Of a DNA stretch of 64,000 nucleotides, positions 35,586 to 44,692 are shown piece by piece (the stretch's first letter is position 1; every line of letters begins with the position of its first letter). The stretch is from Prochlorococcus marinus subsp. marinus str. CCMP1375 (GTDB lineage Bacteria > Cyanobacteriota > Cyanobacteriia > PCC-6307 > Cyanobiaceae). The notes under the pieces are model-generated. The model made no database searches. It was not told the DNA's origin and saw only the letters and a list, made by a program, of their open reading frames with translations. Position numbers and translations under genes: made by a program. Where the stretch lies: positions 1,178,001 through 1,242,000 of the forward strand of contig NC_005042.1 in the NCBI RefSeq assembly GCF_000007925.1, written 5' to 3'.

Positions 35586-36509
35586 TTATAATTCTCCTTT
35601 AAAATAATCAATTGTTAGATTAAGTCCTTGATCAAGATTAATTAGTGGTTCCCAATCAAGCTCCCTCTTTGCAAGGTTTATATCTGGCTTTCGTCTCATG
35701 GGGTCGTCCTTAGGGAGAGAAAAGGTAATAAAATCATAAGTGGCGTTTATCTTTTTGCTAATAATTCTGGACAATTCTAAGATTGTGCATTCTTGAGGAT
35801 TACCAAGGTTAATAGGACCAGAACAGTTGGATAACATTAGTCTAATCAGAGCATCTACTAAATCATCCACATAACAAAAGGATCTTGTTTGTAATCCGTC
35901 GCCATAAATTGTGTGAGGCCTCTTTGCTATAGCCTGAGAAATAAAATTACTTATAACTCTTCCATCATTAGGAAGCATTCTCGGACCATAAGTATTGAAA
36001 ATCCTAGCAACTCGAATTTCTAATTTGTGCTCTCGTAAATAGTCAAAACATAGGGATTCAGCTATGCGTTTACCTTCTGTATAACAACTTCGAATTTGAG
36101 TAGGATTTACAGAACCATTATAAGTCTCAGGCTGGGGGTGAATTTCAGGGTCACCATATACCTCACTAGTACTTGCAAAAAGCAATCGAGCTTTTGTCCT
36201 TCGAGCCATTCCTAACATGTTATAAGTACCTAAAAAGCTTGTTTTAGCTGTTTTAATAGGATTCTCTTGATAATGTAATGGTGAAGCAGGGCAAGCTAAA
36301 TGCCATATCCTATCGACGTTAAGCTCAATCGGATTAATTACATCATGATTGATTAGTTGAAAATTAGGGTTATCTATCCAAGTTTTTATATTTTCTAAAC
36401 TTCCTGTACAGAGATTATCCAAGCAAATTACTTTCTCACCACAATTCATTAGTCTATCGACTACATGCGAACCAATGAAACCAGCTCCTCCAGTAACAAG
36501 ATTCTTCAA
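35586..36509 (-). CDS. uxs: UDP-glucuronate decarboxylase (UDP-xylose synthase)
   Basis: 307-aa extended SDR. NTG-type GGAGFIGSH at about 7-15, WHLACPASPLHYQENPIKT, STSEVYGDPEIHPQPE and the catalytic YTEGKRIAE are all diagnostic of UXS. It converts UDP-GlcA to UDP-Xyl with internal NAD recycling. No arginine-rich or formyltransferase domain, so it is a stand-alone UXS rather than ArnA. It is paired with ugd 3 nt downstream, which makes its substrate. Confidence 0.93.
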   Translation of the reverse strand: MKNLVTGGAGFIGSHVVDRLMNCGEKVICLDNLCTGSLENIKTWIDNPNFQLINHDVINPIELNVDRIWHLACPASPLHYQENPIKTAKTSFLGTYNMLGMARRTKARLLFASTSEVYGDPEIHPQPETYNGSVNPTQIRSCYTEGKRIAESLCFDYLREHKLEIRVARIFNTYGPRMLPNDGRVISNFISQAIAKRPHTIYGDGLQTRSFCYVDDLVDALIRLMLSNCSGPINLGNPQECTILELSRIISKKINATYDFITFSLPKDDPMRRKPDINLAKRELDWEPLINLDQGLNLTIDYFKGEL

Positions 36510-36630
36510 AAAGAATTATGTAGCTCTAATAAACAGAATTGTATCACTAAGATTAATTTTATTAGCATAAATGAATACAAATAATCAATTTATAAAGAGA
36601 GGTAAAAATATATTTTCTTCTAAATATATT

Positions 36631-37674
36631 CTACTTGCTTCTATAACCTATTGGATTATTAAGTTTCCATCTCCACGTGTCACGACACATATCTTCTATA
36701 GACCTCTTAGGATACCAATTAAGGCGTGCCTTTGACAAAGCAATATCAGCATAGGAAATAGCAATATCTCCTGGTCTCCTTGCAGCAAAAACATAAGGAA
36801 CTTCACAGTTATTGACTCTCGAGAATGTATTAATGATTTCCAACACGCTAAGTCCAAAACCATTCCCCAAATTAAGAATAAGTAATTGCGCAGGTTCAGC
36901 AAATAAGCATTCTAATGCAGACTTGTGGGCTTCTGCCAAGTCTAAAACATGCACATAATCTCTAACTCCAGTGCCATCTTGTGTAGGCCAATCATTTCCA
37001 AAAACCTCTACTTGCTTGATTTGTCCTCCAGCTACGTTTGTTATATAAGGGAACAAGTTATTGGGAATACCTAAAGGGTCTTCTCCTATCCGACCTGAGG
37101 GGTGCGCCCCAACAGGATTAAAATATCTAAGACAAGCTATTCTCCAATCAAAAGGAGCACTTAACGAAAGGTCTGAAAGTATCTTTTCTACAGTTGCTTT
37201 TGATTCACCATAAGGGTTAATTGGAGAAATTAAAGAGTCCTCTTTTATCGGAACTTTATCTGTATTACCATAGATGGTTGCACTGCTACTAAATACAATT
37301 GTATAACATTTGTACTTACGCATAATCGAAAATAATGCAATAGAGCCCACGACATTTACATCCCAATATGTAAGAGGTATTTTTGTAGATTCAGATACTG
37401 ACTTTAATCCAGCAAAGTGAATTACAGCGTCTATAGGCTTTCCTTCTTGAATTGCGTTACTAAAAATACTGTCTAAAAATTCTAAATTTCTTATATCTCC
37501 TTTTAAATAATTAATATTTTTATTATCAGACATTTCTTTCACACGCTTTAATGATACTTCTGAGCTATTTATAAAAGAATCAATAATCAACAAATCATAG
37601 CCAGATTCTAGCAAAGTAATGCATGTATGACTTCCTATAAAACCTGCACCACCAGTAACTAATATTCGGTTCAT
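36631..37674 (-). CDS. galE: UDP-glucose 4-epimerase
   Basis: 347 aa. GGAGFIGSH at the N-terminus, SSSATIYGN and the catalytic YGESKATVE near 150, then LRYFNPVGAHPSGRIGEDP, NNLFPY and DGTGVRDYVHVLDLAEAH, all the standard GalE blocks. It interconverts UDP-Glc and UDP-Gal (perhaps the GlcNAc pair too). It could also supply UDP-Gal to the Glf-like mutase at 7806-8918. Same strand as uxs, 121 nt upstream. Confidence 0.93.
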   Translation of the reverse strand: MNRILVTGGAGFIGSHTCITLLESGYDLLIIDSFINSSEVSLKRVKEMSDNKNINYLKGDIRNLEFLDSIFSNAIQEGKPIDAVIHFAGLKSVSESTKIPLTYWDVNVVGSIALFSIMRKYKCYTIVFSSSATIYGNTDKVPIKEDSLISPINPYGESKATVEKILSDLSLSAPFDWRIACLRYFNPVGAHPSGRIGEDPLGIPNNLFPYITNVAGGQIKQVEVFGNDWPTQDGTGVRDYVHVLDLAEAHKSALECLFAEPAQLLILNLGNGFGLSVLEIINTFSRVNNCEVPYVFAARRPGDIAISYADIALSKARLNWYPKRSIEDMCRDTWRWKLNNPIGYRSK

Positions 37675-37865
37675 CTTTGATTATTGACAAATACGATTTT
37701 AAATAAATGCATCATATAACAAGTAAACACTTTTTGCAAAAAAACTAAATTAATTATTAATAGCTTAGAAAAATCATAATAAAATCCTGAATTAGAGATA
37801 AATGAATCTCTTAAGTTTGATAATGAGATAATGTTGACTATTAAATTATTTTATAGATTATAAAA

Positions 37866-38891
37866 CTAGCTTTGGTAAAAAGAAAGATACCATTCTGCAA
37901 AACATTGAATACCATCCTCAAGAGATGTGCTAGGAGAGAAGCCTGTCCAATCTTTTAATTTCTGAGTGTCAGCAGCTGTAGCCACAACATCCCCTGGTTG
38001 CATGGGAAGCAAATCCCTTATAGCTTTAGTAGATAAAGATTTCTCTAGTAAATTAATAAAAATATCTAACTCTGTAGGTTGACTATTGCCAACATTAAAA
38101 ATTCTATGCGGAGCGAAAGAAGTGCAAGGATCAGGGTTTGACTTATCAAAATTATTATTAACAGTAGCTTGCAAATAACAACATCTAAAAATACTTTCTA
38201 CAACATCATCAATATAAGTGAAGTCTCTTTTCATACGGCCAAAATTAAATACTTGAATAGGGTCTCCTTCAAGTATGGCCTTAGCAAACTTCATAGGGGC
38301 CATGTCAGGCCTGCCCCAAGGTCCATATACGGTAAAAAAGCGTAACCCAGTAGCAGGTAAGTCATATAGATGACTATAGGTATGTGCCATTAATTCATTA
38401 GATTTTTTAGTGGCTGCATAAAAACTTACAGGATGATTTACTGCCTGAGTTTCATTAAAAGGAAGATTAGTATTACCTCCGTAAACAGAGCTACTTGAAG
38501 CATATATCAAGTTTTCAACTTCATAATGCCTACACATCTCTAATAAATTACAAAAGCCAACGAGATTACTCTGAACATAGGCATGAGGATTATCTAAAGA
38601 ATATCTAACACCAGCCTGTGCTGCTAAATTAACTACTATACGAGGCGATTCTTTAGTAAAAATCTCTTTTATTTCATCAATATTCTCAATACCTAATTTA
38701 TGAAAAACCCAATTTTTTAGGTATTCTTGAGAGCTACTCTCTATATATTGTAAGCGGGCGTATTTTAAAGAAGTATCATAATATTCATTAATATTATCTA
38801 TACCAATAACCCTTTCACCCTCGCTCAATAGTTTTTTTACTAGTGCTGCTCCAATAAAACCAGCTGCACCAGTAATAAGGACAGGTCGCAT
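37866..38891 (-). CDS. UDP-glucuronate 4-epimerase
   Basis: 341-aa extended SDR: GAAGFIGAALVKKLL at the start, NLAAQAGVRYSLDNPHAYVQSN, SSSSVYGGN, catalytic YAATKKSNELMAHTY, and LRFFTVYGPWGRPDMAPMKFAKAI. This set is typical of the CapI/WbpV-like UDP-GlcA 4-epimerases that make UDP-GalA. It is the first gene of the minus-strand UDP-sugar block. Together the block can turn UDP-Glc into UDP-GlcA, UDP-GalA, UDP-Xyl and UDP-Gal. Confidence 0.9.
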   Translation of the reverse strand: MRPVLITGAAGFIGAALVKKLLSEGERVIGIDNINEYYDTSLKYARLQYIESSSQEYLKNWVFHKLGIENIDEIKEIFTKESPRIVVNLAAQAGVRYSLDNPHAYVQSNLVGFCNLLEMCRHYEVENLIYASSSSVYGGNTNLPFNETQAVNHPVSFYAATKKSNELMAHTYSHLYDLPATGLRFFTVYGPWGRPDMAPMKFAKAILEGDPIQVFNFGRMKRDFTYIDDVVESIFRCCYLQATVNNNFDKSNPDPCTSFAPHRIFNVGNSQPTELDIFINLLEKSLSTKAIRDLLPMQPGDVVATAADTQKLKDWTGFSPSTSLEDGIQCFAEWYLSFYQS

Positions 38892-39079
38892 GTTAAGAGA
38901 AGAAGATAATCAGGGTTTTCGGTTAGCGAATAGGCTTTAGTCTTTTCAAGATTCCTAAATAACTCTCAAAAATCTGATCATTATTAGCTTAACGCATCAT
39001 AAAAGAAAAAAGAAATTTTTAAGGCAAGTATAAATATTGTATAGTAGAAATTAAAAGCAATTAGTCCAGAAACGTTGAA

Positions 39080-40336
39080 ATGCCCTTTTCTTCAAAAGCA
39101 ATAACAAGCTTCGGCAAGGACATGCTACTAAAAAAGCTAAGCAAGAACATAGCTATTATTCTTGTATTTACTCATAGCATTTGTTCATCAGTTTATAGTA
39201 TAGAATCAAAAAAAAATGAAGAGGTTATAAACAATCAACCTAGCATTGATTACTTAGACAAAATACCAAAAGGAGAATATCTATTAGGGCCAGGAGATAG
39301 TATTACGATAATATTTAATAGTGCTAGCAAACTATCGACACGACAGACTGTTGATGGGGATGGGACAATCTTTACATCACGACTAAAACGTATATATGTT
39401 GAAGGCCTTAGTATAAACGAATTAACAAAGCTTCTCGAAAGAAAGTATAGCGAATTCCTAATAGAGCCAAATATATCTATTTTAGTTACTACATATAGGC
39501 CTATTAATATCTATGTCCAAGGTGAAGTTCAAAATCCAGGTGTCTATTTAATTAAAGGAGGTGAAATAAATTTAAGTCTAGGGAATGTAAATGATCCTTT
39601 TGGAGATGATTTTTTAAATCCATCAGATCTTACAGAGGATCAGAGAACACTTATTGAGAAATTTCCTGATGAGTATGATGAAAGATTTCAAAAGAAAAAA
39701 ACTGTTTATGATGGTCCTGTCGCCCCTAAGCTGTTCGATGCAATTAAGAGAGCAGGAGGTATTACTCTATATTCTGATCTAAGGAGTGTGGAAGTTGTAA
39801 GGAAGCAAAGTATAAGTAATGGTGGTGGAAGAATAAGGGCTAGGCTTGACTTTCTCAGTGTTTTAGAGAATGGAGAAGGTGCTGAAAATATACGCTTACG
39901 TGATGGTGATATTATTAGGATTAATAAGAGTGAGTTAGCATTAAATGAGCAATTAAAAATAGCTACTAGAACTAATCTTCATAGCAAGTTCAACAAAGTA
40001 TTTATTTCAGGCAGAGTTTACTATCCAGGGGCAAAAGTAATCAATAAATCAGCTACTTTGAATGATCTAATTGTACTAAGTGGTGGGATGAAACCACTTA
40101 AAGGTAAAGTAACATTTGTTAGGTTTCTGAGCGATGGTACATTGGAAAGAAGAAGTATAAGGTACAGAAAAAATGCGAAAGACAACACTTATCATAATCC
40201 TGTCCTAAGAAGCGGTGATATCGTTAATGTAGAAGATAGTCTAATAGCCAAAACAAGTGTTGGAATATCAGAAATTACTAATCCTTTTCTTGGTTTATAT
40301 TCAACCTATAAAGTAATCGAGTCTATAACCAATTAA
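39080..40336 (+). CDS. Wza-type polysaccharide export protein (SLBB domains)
   Basis: 418 aa. A hydrophobic N-terminus (about 19-40) acts as signal or anchor; an in-frame ATG at 39122 would give a shorter, more usual signal peptide. The Poly_export domain (GEYLLGPGDSITIIF to SILVTTYRP) precedes two SLBB-like repeats (INIYVQGEVQNPGVYLIKGG near 148 and KVFISGRVYYPGAKVINKSATLNDLIVLSGG near 310). It forms the outer-membrane exit channel for polysaccharide. No lipobox cysteine is obvious. A co-polymerase partner lies at 53308-55065. Confidence 0.88.
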   Translation: MPFSSKAITSFGKDMLLKKLSKNIAIILVFTHSICSSVYSIESKKNEEVINNQPSIDYLDKIPKGEYLLGPGDSITIIFNSASKLSTRQTVDGDGTIFTSRLKRIYVEGLSINELTKLLERKYSEFLIEPNISILVTTYRPINIYVQGEVQNPGVYLIKGGEINLSLGNVNDPFGDDFLNPSDLTEDQRTLIEKFPDEYDERFQKKKTVYDGPVAPKLFDAIKRAGGITLYSDLRSVEVVRKQSISNGGGRIRARLDFLSVLENGEGAENIRLRDGDIIRINKSELALNEQLKIATRTNLHSKFNKVFISGRVYYPGAKVINKSATLNDLIVLSGGMKPLKGKVTFVRFLSDGTLERRSIRYRKNAKDNTYHNPVLRSGDIVNVEDSLIAKTSVGISEITNPFLGLYSTYKVIESITN

Positions 40337-40350
40337 TATTATTTGATTAT

Positions 40351-41040
40351 TTACTTAAGGGCATCAACAATTAAGCTAGTATTTGAATCTATAAAATCCC
40401 ATCCAAGCTTTTCTGTTTTATAATTAATTGAATCCCTTGTTCTCATAATTAAGCCATAGTTCCTTGATATGTTACTTCTTATCAATTGGCCTTCACTCGT
40501 ATAGCCTTCTTTTAATTCACAAGTAAACCCTACATCTTCAAGCTCTTTTTTTAAAAATTCATAGGATATGAATTGTTTGTGATCAGAGGCATCTGCTCCT
40601 ATTCCATTAATACCAGTATGCTTACGATATGTCTCATCAGGATGATTACCATCAGGAACTGCTATCCGCAAACTTCCCCCATTGCATAGGTGCTGGTATA
40701 TAAGTCTCAATGCTTTTCTCATTTCGCTGACCGAAAGATGCTCAAAAACATGTTCTGCAACGGCATGGCTTACACGAGGTCTACCTGAAAATATTCTTTG
40801 CCAATGCTCTGTTTTAGAAATATCTAGCCAGTTTTCATTGGTTGAGTACCAACCTTCTTGAGAAGTTAGTGCCGCTCCAAGAATTAAATTGACGTTACTT
40901 TTATTAAGTAAAACAAAACGCAATTTAAGATACCTTAGTGCATACAAGAAAGTCTTATAGAAATCCCTAAAAGCTGTTCTAAGCTGGATAGGTAGAAAAA
41001 GTCTATACAGATAGCGAAAATAAGATAACAATGAATTCAT
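40351..41040 (-). CDS. SAM-dependent methyltransferase-like protein
   Basis: 229 aa. The late motifs of a class I methyltransferase are clear: AVAEHVFEHLS, then CNGGSLRIAVPDGNHPD and a closing EDVGF. Motif I is degenerate, ILGAALTSQEGWYSTNENWLDI, as in the small 'predicted SAM-dependent methyltransferase' group of polysaccharide loci. A basic aromatic N-terminus may associate with the membrane. It is convergent with the Wza gene (14 nt) and the only minus-strand gene in this part of the locus. It is followed upstream by 425 nt without genes. Confidence 0.75.
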   Translation of the reverse strand: MNSLLSYFRYLYRLFLPIQLRTAFRDFYKTFLYALRYLKLRFVLLNKSNVNLILGAALTSQEGWYSTNENWLDISKTEHWQRIFSGRPRVSHAVAEHVFEHLSVSEMRKALRLIYQHLCNGGSLRIAVPDGNHPDETYRKHTGINGIGADASDHKQFISYEFLKKELEDVGFTCELKEGYTSEGQLIRSNISRNYGLIMRTRDSINYKTEKLGWDFIDSNTSLIVDALK

Positions 41041-41465
41041 TTTTTGAATACTAATCCAACTACTAGATATTAGTTTATATGGTAACAGTGCTTATGATAC
41101 CTAATTGATATAAGAGCACATCTGATGATACATCTTCAAAACAACTTAGGATTAGAAGATAATCTCTGGTCTCAGCTAAGCTGGTAAATAATAATAGTAA
41201 AATTATTATTATTTATTAGATGTAAATGAGATTACTATAATATTGGGTGATAAATTATTTCAGAATAATTACACCTAATTGCCAAACTATTGCAATTATT
41301 TATTCAATAGATATCTATTAATAATAAGAAATTAACTAAACCAGTAAAAGGTAGGACAAAAGACTTACAAAATGTTAAATTGAAGCTTCAATAGCAATAA
41401 AGAAACATCATTTACATTAAGTTGCAATGGTATTGATTAATTCAGCACTATATTTCTAGGAATAT
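41041..41465. other. Divergent 425-nt intergenic region
   Basis: No credible coding frame. It must hold promoters for the leftward methyltransferase and the rightward heptose-type operon. An A/T-only inverted repeat (taaataataat...attattattta) near 41185-41215 could form a hairpin but has no sequence-specific signature. I see no recognisable operator. Confidence 0.4.
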
Positions 41466-42125
41466 ATGAATAAAGATTATTCTAATTTCATTAGCTTATT
41501 TTACGATAATCCATTATATCTACCTGAATCAATGGGGCTTAGGCCAGCATTATTTCTAGATAGAGATGGTGTGATAATTAAGGATTGCCACTTCGTTTCT
41601 AATCAAGATGACGTGATTTTAGAGAAAGGTTGTAAAGATTTTTTCAAGGAAGCTAAGTCTCTAAACATACCAATAATAATTATCACAAATCAATCAGGTA
41701 TATCTAGGGGTTATTTTGGGTGGGATAATTATATTGAGGTTACGAACAAAATGATCGAGTTAATAGGAGAAGAAAACTCTATAATTGGCATATATGCAAA
41801 TGGCCAAGGACCAGAATCTCCTTTGCATAGCTGGAGGAAACCAAGTCCTAATATGATATTAAATTCAGCAATAACACTATCAGTTGACTTGAGTAAATCA
41901 TTAATGATAGGAGATAGAATAAGTGATCTTCAATCAGCTGCAAGAGCTGGAATAAAGAGCCTAATTCATATTAAAACTGGTCATGGAAAAGATGAGAGAA
42001 GTGATATCTTGAGCCAAACAGATGGACAGCATAGATTTATCGACAAAAATAATAGGTCAGACTTAATATTAATAGATAATCTAGAATCCTTCCCTTTTTA
42101 CAAACTATCTTCTTTTAATGAATGA
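41466..42125 (+). CDS. HAD-IIIA phosphatase, GmhB-like
   Basis: 219 aa. Motif I FLDRDGVI, motif II TNQSGISRGYF, then WRKPSPNMI and MIGDRISDLQSAARAG are the order seen in D-glycero-D-manno-heptose-1,7-bisphosphate phosphatase GmhB and histidinol phosphatases. The zinc-loop cysteines that normally precede the RKP motif are absent: the loop reads YANGQGPESPLHSWRKP. The enzyme may still act on heptose bisphosphate or on another sugar phosphate. It overlaps the LhgO gene by 8 nt, and GmhA-, HldE- and HddC-like genes follow. Confidence 0.8.
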   Translation: MNKDYSNFISLFYDNPLYLPESMGLRPALFLDRDGVIIKDCHFVSNQDDVILEKGCKDFFKEAKSLNIPIIIITNQSGISRGYFGWDNYIEVTNKMIELIGEENSIIGIYANGQGPESPLHSWRKPSPNMILNSAITLSVDLSKSLMIGDRISDLQSAARAGIKSLIHIKTGHGKDERSDILSQTDGQHRFIDKNNRSDLILIDNLESFPFYKLSSFNE

Positions 42126-43353
42126 AATGATAAATAGTGAAACTAAAGACATAATAATTATAGGAGGTGGAATGGTTGGCCTATCTTTAGCTTATCAATT
42201 AATAGAAAGGAGAATAACAAAAAGCATTACAATACTAGATAAAGAAAAAGCGCTTGGTCTTCATACATCTGGACGCAATAGTGGAGTACTACATGCAGGT
42301 ATATACTATAAGCCTGGATCACTAAAAGCAAAAGTTAGTGTAGAAGGTGCAAGACGGCTTTGTGAATGGATTGAAGAAAGAAATCTTGCCATTAATAAAT
42401 GCGGTAAAGTAGTAATCCCAACCAAAGCCAACCTCGATTGTCAGTTAGATCTATTAAAAGAAAGGGGAGAATTGAATGGAGCAAAAGTTGAATTATGGGA
42501 CGAGAACCAATTAAAAGCTTTTATCCCACAAGCTGTGTCCAAAAGTGGGCGGGCACTATGGAGCCCTAACACAGCAGTTGTAAAGCCTCTTGAAATTATT
42601 AAATGTTTAGAAAGAGAGTTAACCTCTAAAGGAGTAACAATAAAAAAAGGTATAAAAATCATTAATGTTAATACAAAAGAAAAATTAATAACTACTTTTA
42701 ATAAAGAAAATCTTTCTTATAGTTATGTATTCAATTGTGCAGGACTTGGTGCGGACAGAATCAGCAAATTATTTGACGTTGGGAATGACTATACAATCAT
42801 TCCATTTAAAGGTATTTATTGGAAATTAAAGCACGAATCCTCAATAAAAATCCCATCAAATCTTTATCCAGTTCCAGACTTATCAGTACCTTTTTTAGGA
42901 GTTCACTTTACTCCAGATACTGAAAGAGTTCCATCAATATATATTGGCCCAACCGCTACACCTGCATGGGGGAGAGAAAACTATGACGGCATTAAAGGGT
43001 TAGAACCTTCGGTCGCTATTTCAAGTATTGATTTGCTTTCTAGACAGTACATCAATAATAAAGGTGGCTTTAGAGGATATGTTCACCAACAAGCTTTACA
43101 ATCATTTCAACCTTTTTTTCTTAAAGCAGCTCAGGAATTGATTCCTTCAATAAGATTCAAAGATATTGAGCCTTGCTCTAAGAGGGGGATAAGATCACAA
43201 CTATTCAACAAAAGAAGTATGAAATTAGAAGATGACTTTTTATGCATTAACTCTGATAACAGCTCTCATATTCTTAATGCTGTTTCCCCTGCATTTACAG
43301 CAAGTTTTGCTTTGGCTGATTTAATTATAGATAGCTCAATTTTACTAAATTAA
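42118..43353 (+). CDS. lhgO: L-2-hydroxyglutarate oxidase-like FAD enzyme
   Basis: 411-aa DAO-family flavoprotein. IIIGGGMVGLSLAYQL at about 12-27 binds FAD; HTSGRNSGVLHAGIYYKPGSLKA is the LhgO signature, followed by CGKVVIPT and a GIRSQLF-like end. LhgO oxidises L-2-hydroxyglutarate to 2-oxoglutarate. It is odd inside a sugar-phosphate operon and overlaps the GmhB-like gene. It might oxidise a hydroxy-acid side product or a sugar acid instead; the sequence alone cannot decide. Confidence 0.85.
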   Translation: MNEMINSETKDIIIIGGGMVGLSLAYQLIERRITKSITILDKEKALGLHTSGRNSGVLHAGIYYKPGSLKAKVSVEGARRLCEWIEERNLAINKCGKVVIPTKANLDCQLDLLKERGELNGAKVELWDENQLKAFIPQAVSKSGRALWSPNTAVVKPLEIIKCLERELTSKGVTIKKGIKIINVNTKEKLITTFNKENLSYSYVFNCAGLGADRISKLFDVGNDYTIIPFKGIYWKLKHESSIKIPSNLYPVPDLSVPFLGVHFTPDTERVPSIYIGPTATPAWGRENYDGIKGLEPSVAISSIDLLSRQYINNKGGFRGYVHQQALQSFQPFFLKAAQELIPSIRFKDIEPCSKRGIRSQLFNKRSMKLEDDFLCINSDNSSHILNAVSPAFTASFALADLIIDSSILLN

Positions 43354-43357
43354 ACTA

Positions 43358-44086
43358 ATGAAATTACCTATAAGAGCACTACTTCTAGCTGCAGGTTTTG
43401 GGACACGCCTAAGGCCACTTACTCTTAACACACCTAAATGTCTAGTAAGTATATCTAATAAGCCGCTATTACATATTTGGTTGGATAAACTAGTGAATCT
43501 AGGCTGTAAATCCACGTTAATAAATACACATTATCTATCCGATCAAGTTAATTCCTCTATAAGAGAATATGATAATAGTAAGATAAATATTTATACAACA
43601 TATGAAAAGACTTTGCTTGGGACAGCAGGTACTTTAATGGTAAATAGAGATTTTTTTAGAGGTTCATTAGGGTTGATTATTCATGCAGATAATATTACAA
43701 ATGATAATCTTGAGGAACTAATCGATACTCACGTCAACAAGTCAAAAGATTCTCTTCTAACAATGCTTACTTTTAAAACAGATAATCCCTCTCAATGCGG
43801 AATAGTAGAAACTAATGAAAAAGGCGTCGTCACTGCTTTCCACGAGAAAACTAAGAATCCTCCAGGATTTATTGCCAATGGTGCCATTTATGCATTTGAC
43901 CAATCATTTCTAGATTTTCTAGATCAAACTCATTTCTCTGGGCAAGACATCAGTAAGGATTTACTCCCAAAGCTTTTGGGAAGGATTCAAACCTGCTACA
44001 GTCAAACTACTTTTTTAGATATTGGTTCCCCCACAACCCTTAGCAGAGCTCAAGAGCTGTGGAAAAAGGAATCTCTCAATGAGTAA
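43358..44086 (+). CDS. Sugar-1-phosphate nucleotidyltransferase, HddC/ManC-like
   Basis: 242 aa, NTP_transferase fold. The nucleotide loop LLAAGFGTRLRPLTLNTPKCLV opens the chain; a catalytic aspartate lies in IHADNIT, and ANGAIYAFD follows near 170. Length and context suggest D-glycero-D-manno-heptose-1-phosphate guanylyltransferase (HddC), but mannose- or glucose-1-phosphate use is equally compatible. It is 4 nt after lhgO and 2 nt before the GmhA-like gene, so it is tightly within the operon. Confidence 0.8.
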   Translation: MKLPIRALLLAAGFGTRLRPLTLNTPKCLVSISNKPLLHIWLDKLVNLGCKSTLINTHYLSDQVNSSIREYDNSKINIYTTYEKTLLGTAGTLMVNRDFFRGSLGLIIHADNITNDNLEELIDTHVNKSKDSLLTMLTFKTDNPSQCGIVETNEKGVVTAFHEKTKNPPGFIANGAIYAFDQSFLDFLDQTHFSGQDISKDLLPKLLGRIQTCYSQTTFLDIGSPTTLSRAQELWKKESLNE

Positions 44087-44088
44087 TA

Positions 44089-44679
44089 ATGCCAATATCA
44101 TTCAATGATTTTACAAATCAATATCTAGATGAACTTAGAAGTGTTTTTACTGAGGGAATAATTCTCTCAATAAAAGAACTCGCAAATGACCTAGAGCATG
44201 CTTGGAATAGTGGTAAAAGAGCTTATATATGTGGGAATGGCGGAAGTGCAGGAAATGCAATGCATATTGCCAATGACTTTCACTATGGTTTAGGTAGCTA
44301 TAGCAAACCTTCCAGGCCTGGGATGAGGTTAATAGCTTTGCCTTCAAATCCAAGTATTGTCACATGTTTAGCAAACGATATAGGTTATGAAAATATTTAC
44401 TGCCATCAATTAAAAGTACTAGCTGAGAAAGATGATCTTTTAATAGTTTTATCTGGAAGTGGAAATTCCCAAAATGTAGTTAAAGCACTTGAATATAGCA
44501 AAGAGATAAATATGAAAAGCCATGCAGTAATTGCATTCTCAGGAGGAAAGTGTAAAGATATTGCTGACAAGGTCATCCATTTACAAACAAATGATATGCA
44601 AATAGCTGAAGACTCTCAAGTCATTATCTTTCATATGTGTATGCAATGGATTGTTCAAAAAAGCTTGGCTTCTAAGTAA
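44089..44679 (+). CDS. SIS-domain phosphoheptose isomerase-like protein (GmhA-like)
   Basis: 196-aa single SIS domain. The phosphate-binding loops CGNGGSAGNAMHIAND and LSGSGNSQNV are intact. Against the E. coli GmhA sequence as I remember it, catalytic Glu65 aligns with Asp, and His180 with Met in the stretch VIIFHMCMQWI. So it is either a divergent sedoheptulose-7-phosphate isomerase or acts on a different ketose phosphate. GmhB-, HddC- and HldE-like neighbours support a heptose-type pathway. Confidence 0.8.
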   Translation: MPISFNDFTNQYLDELRSVFTEGIILSIKELANDLEHAWNSGKRAYICGNGGSAGNAMHIANDFHYGLGSYSKPSRPGMRLIALPSNPSIVTCLANDIGYENIYCHQLKVLAEKDDLLIVLSGSGNSQNVVKALEYSKEINMKSHAVIAFSGGKCKDIADKVIHLQTNDMQIAEDSQVIIFHMCMQWIVQKSLASK

Positions 44680-44692
44680 TCGCTATAATCAT

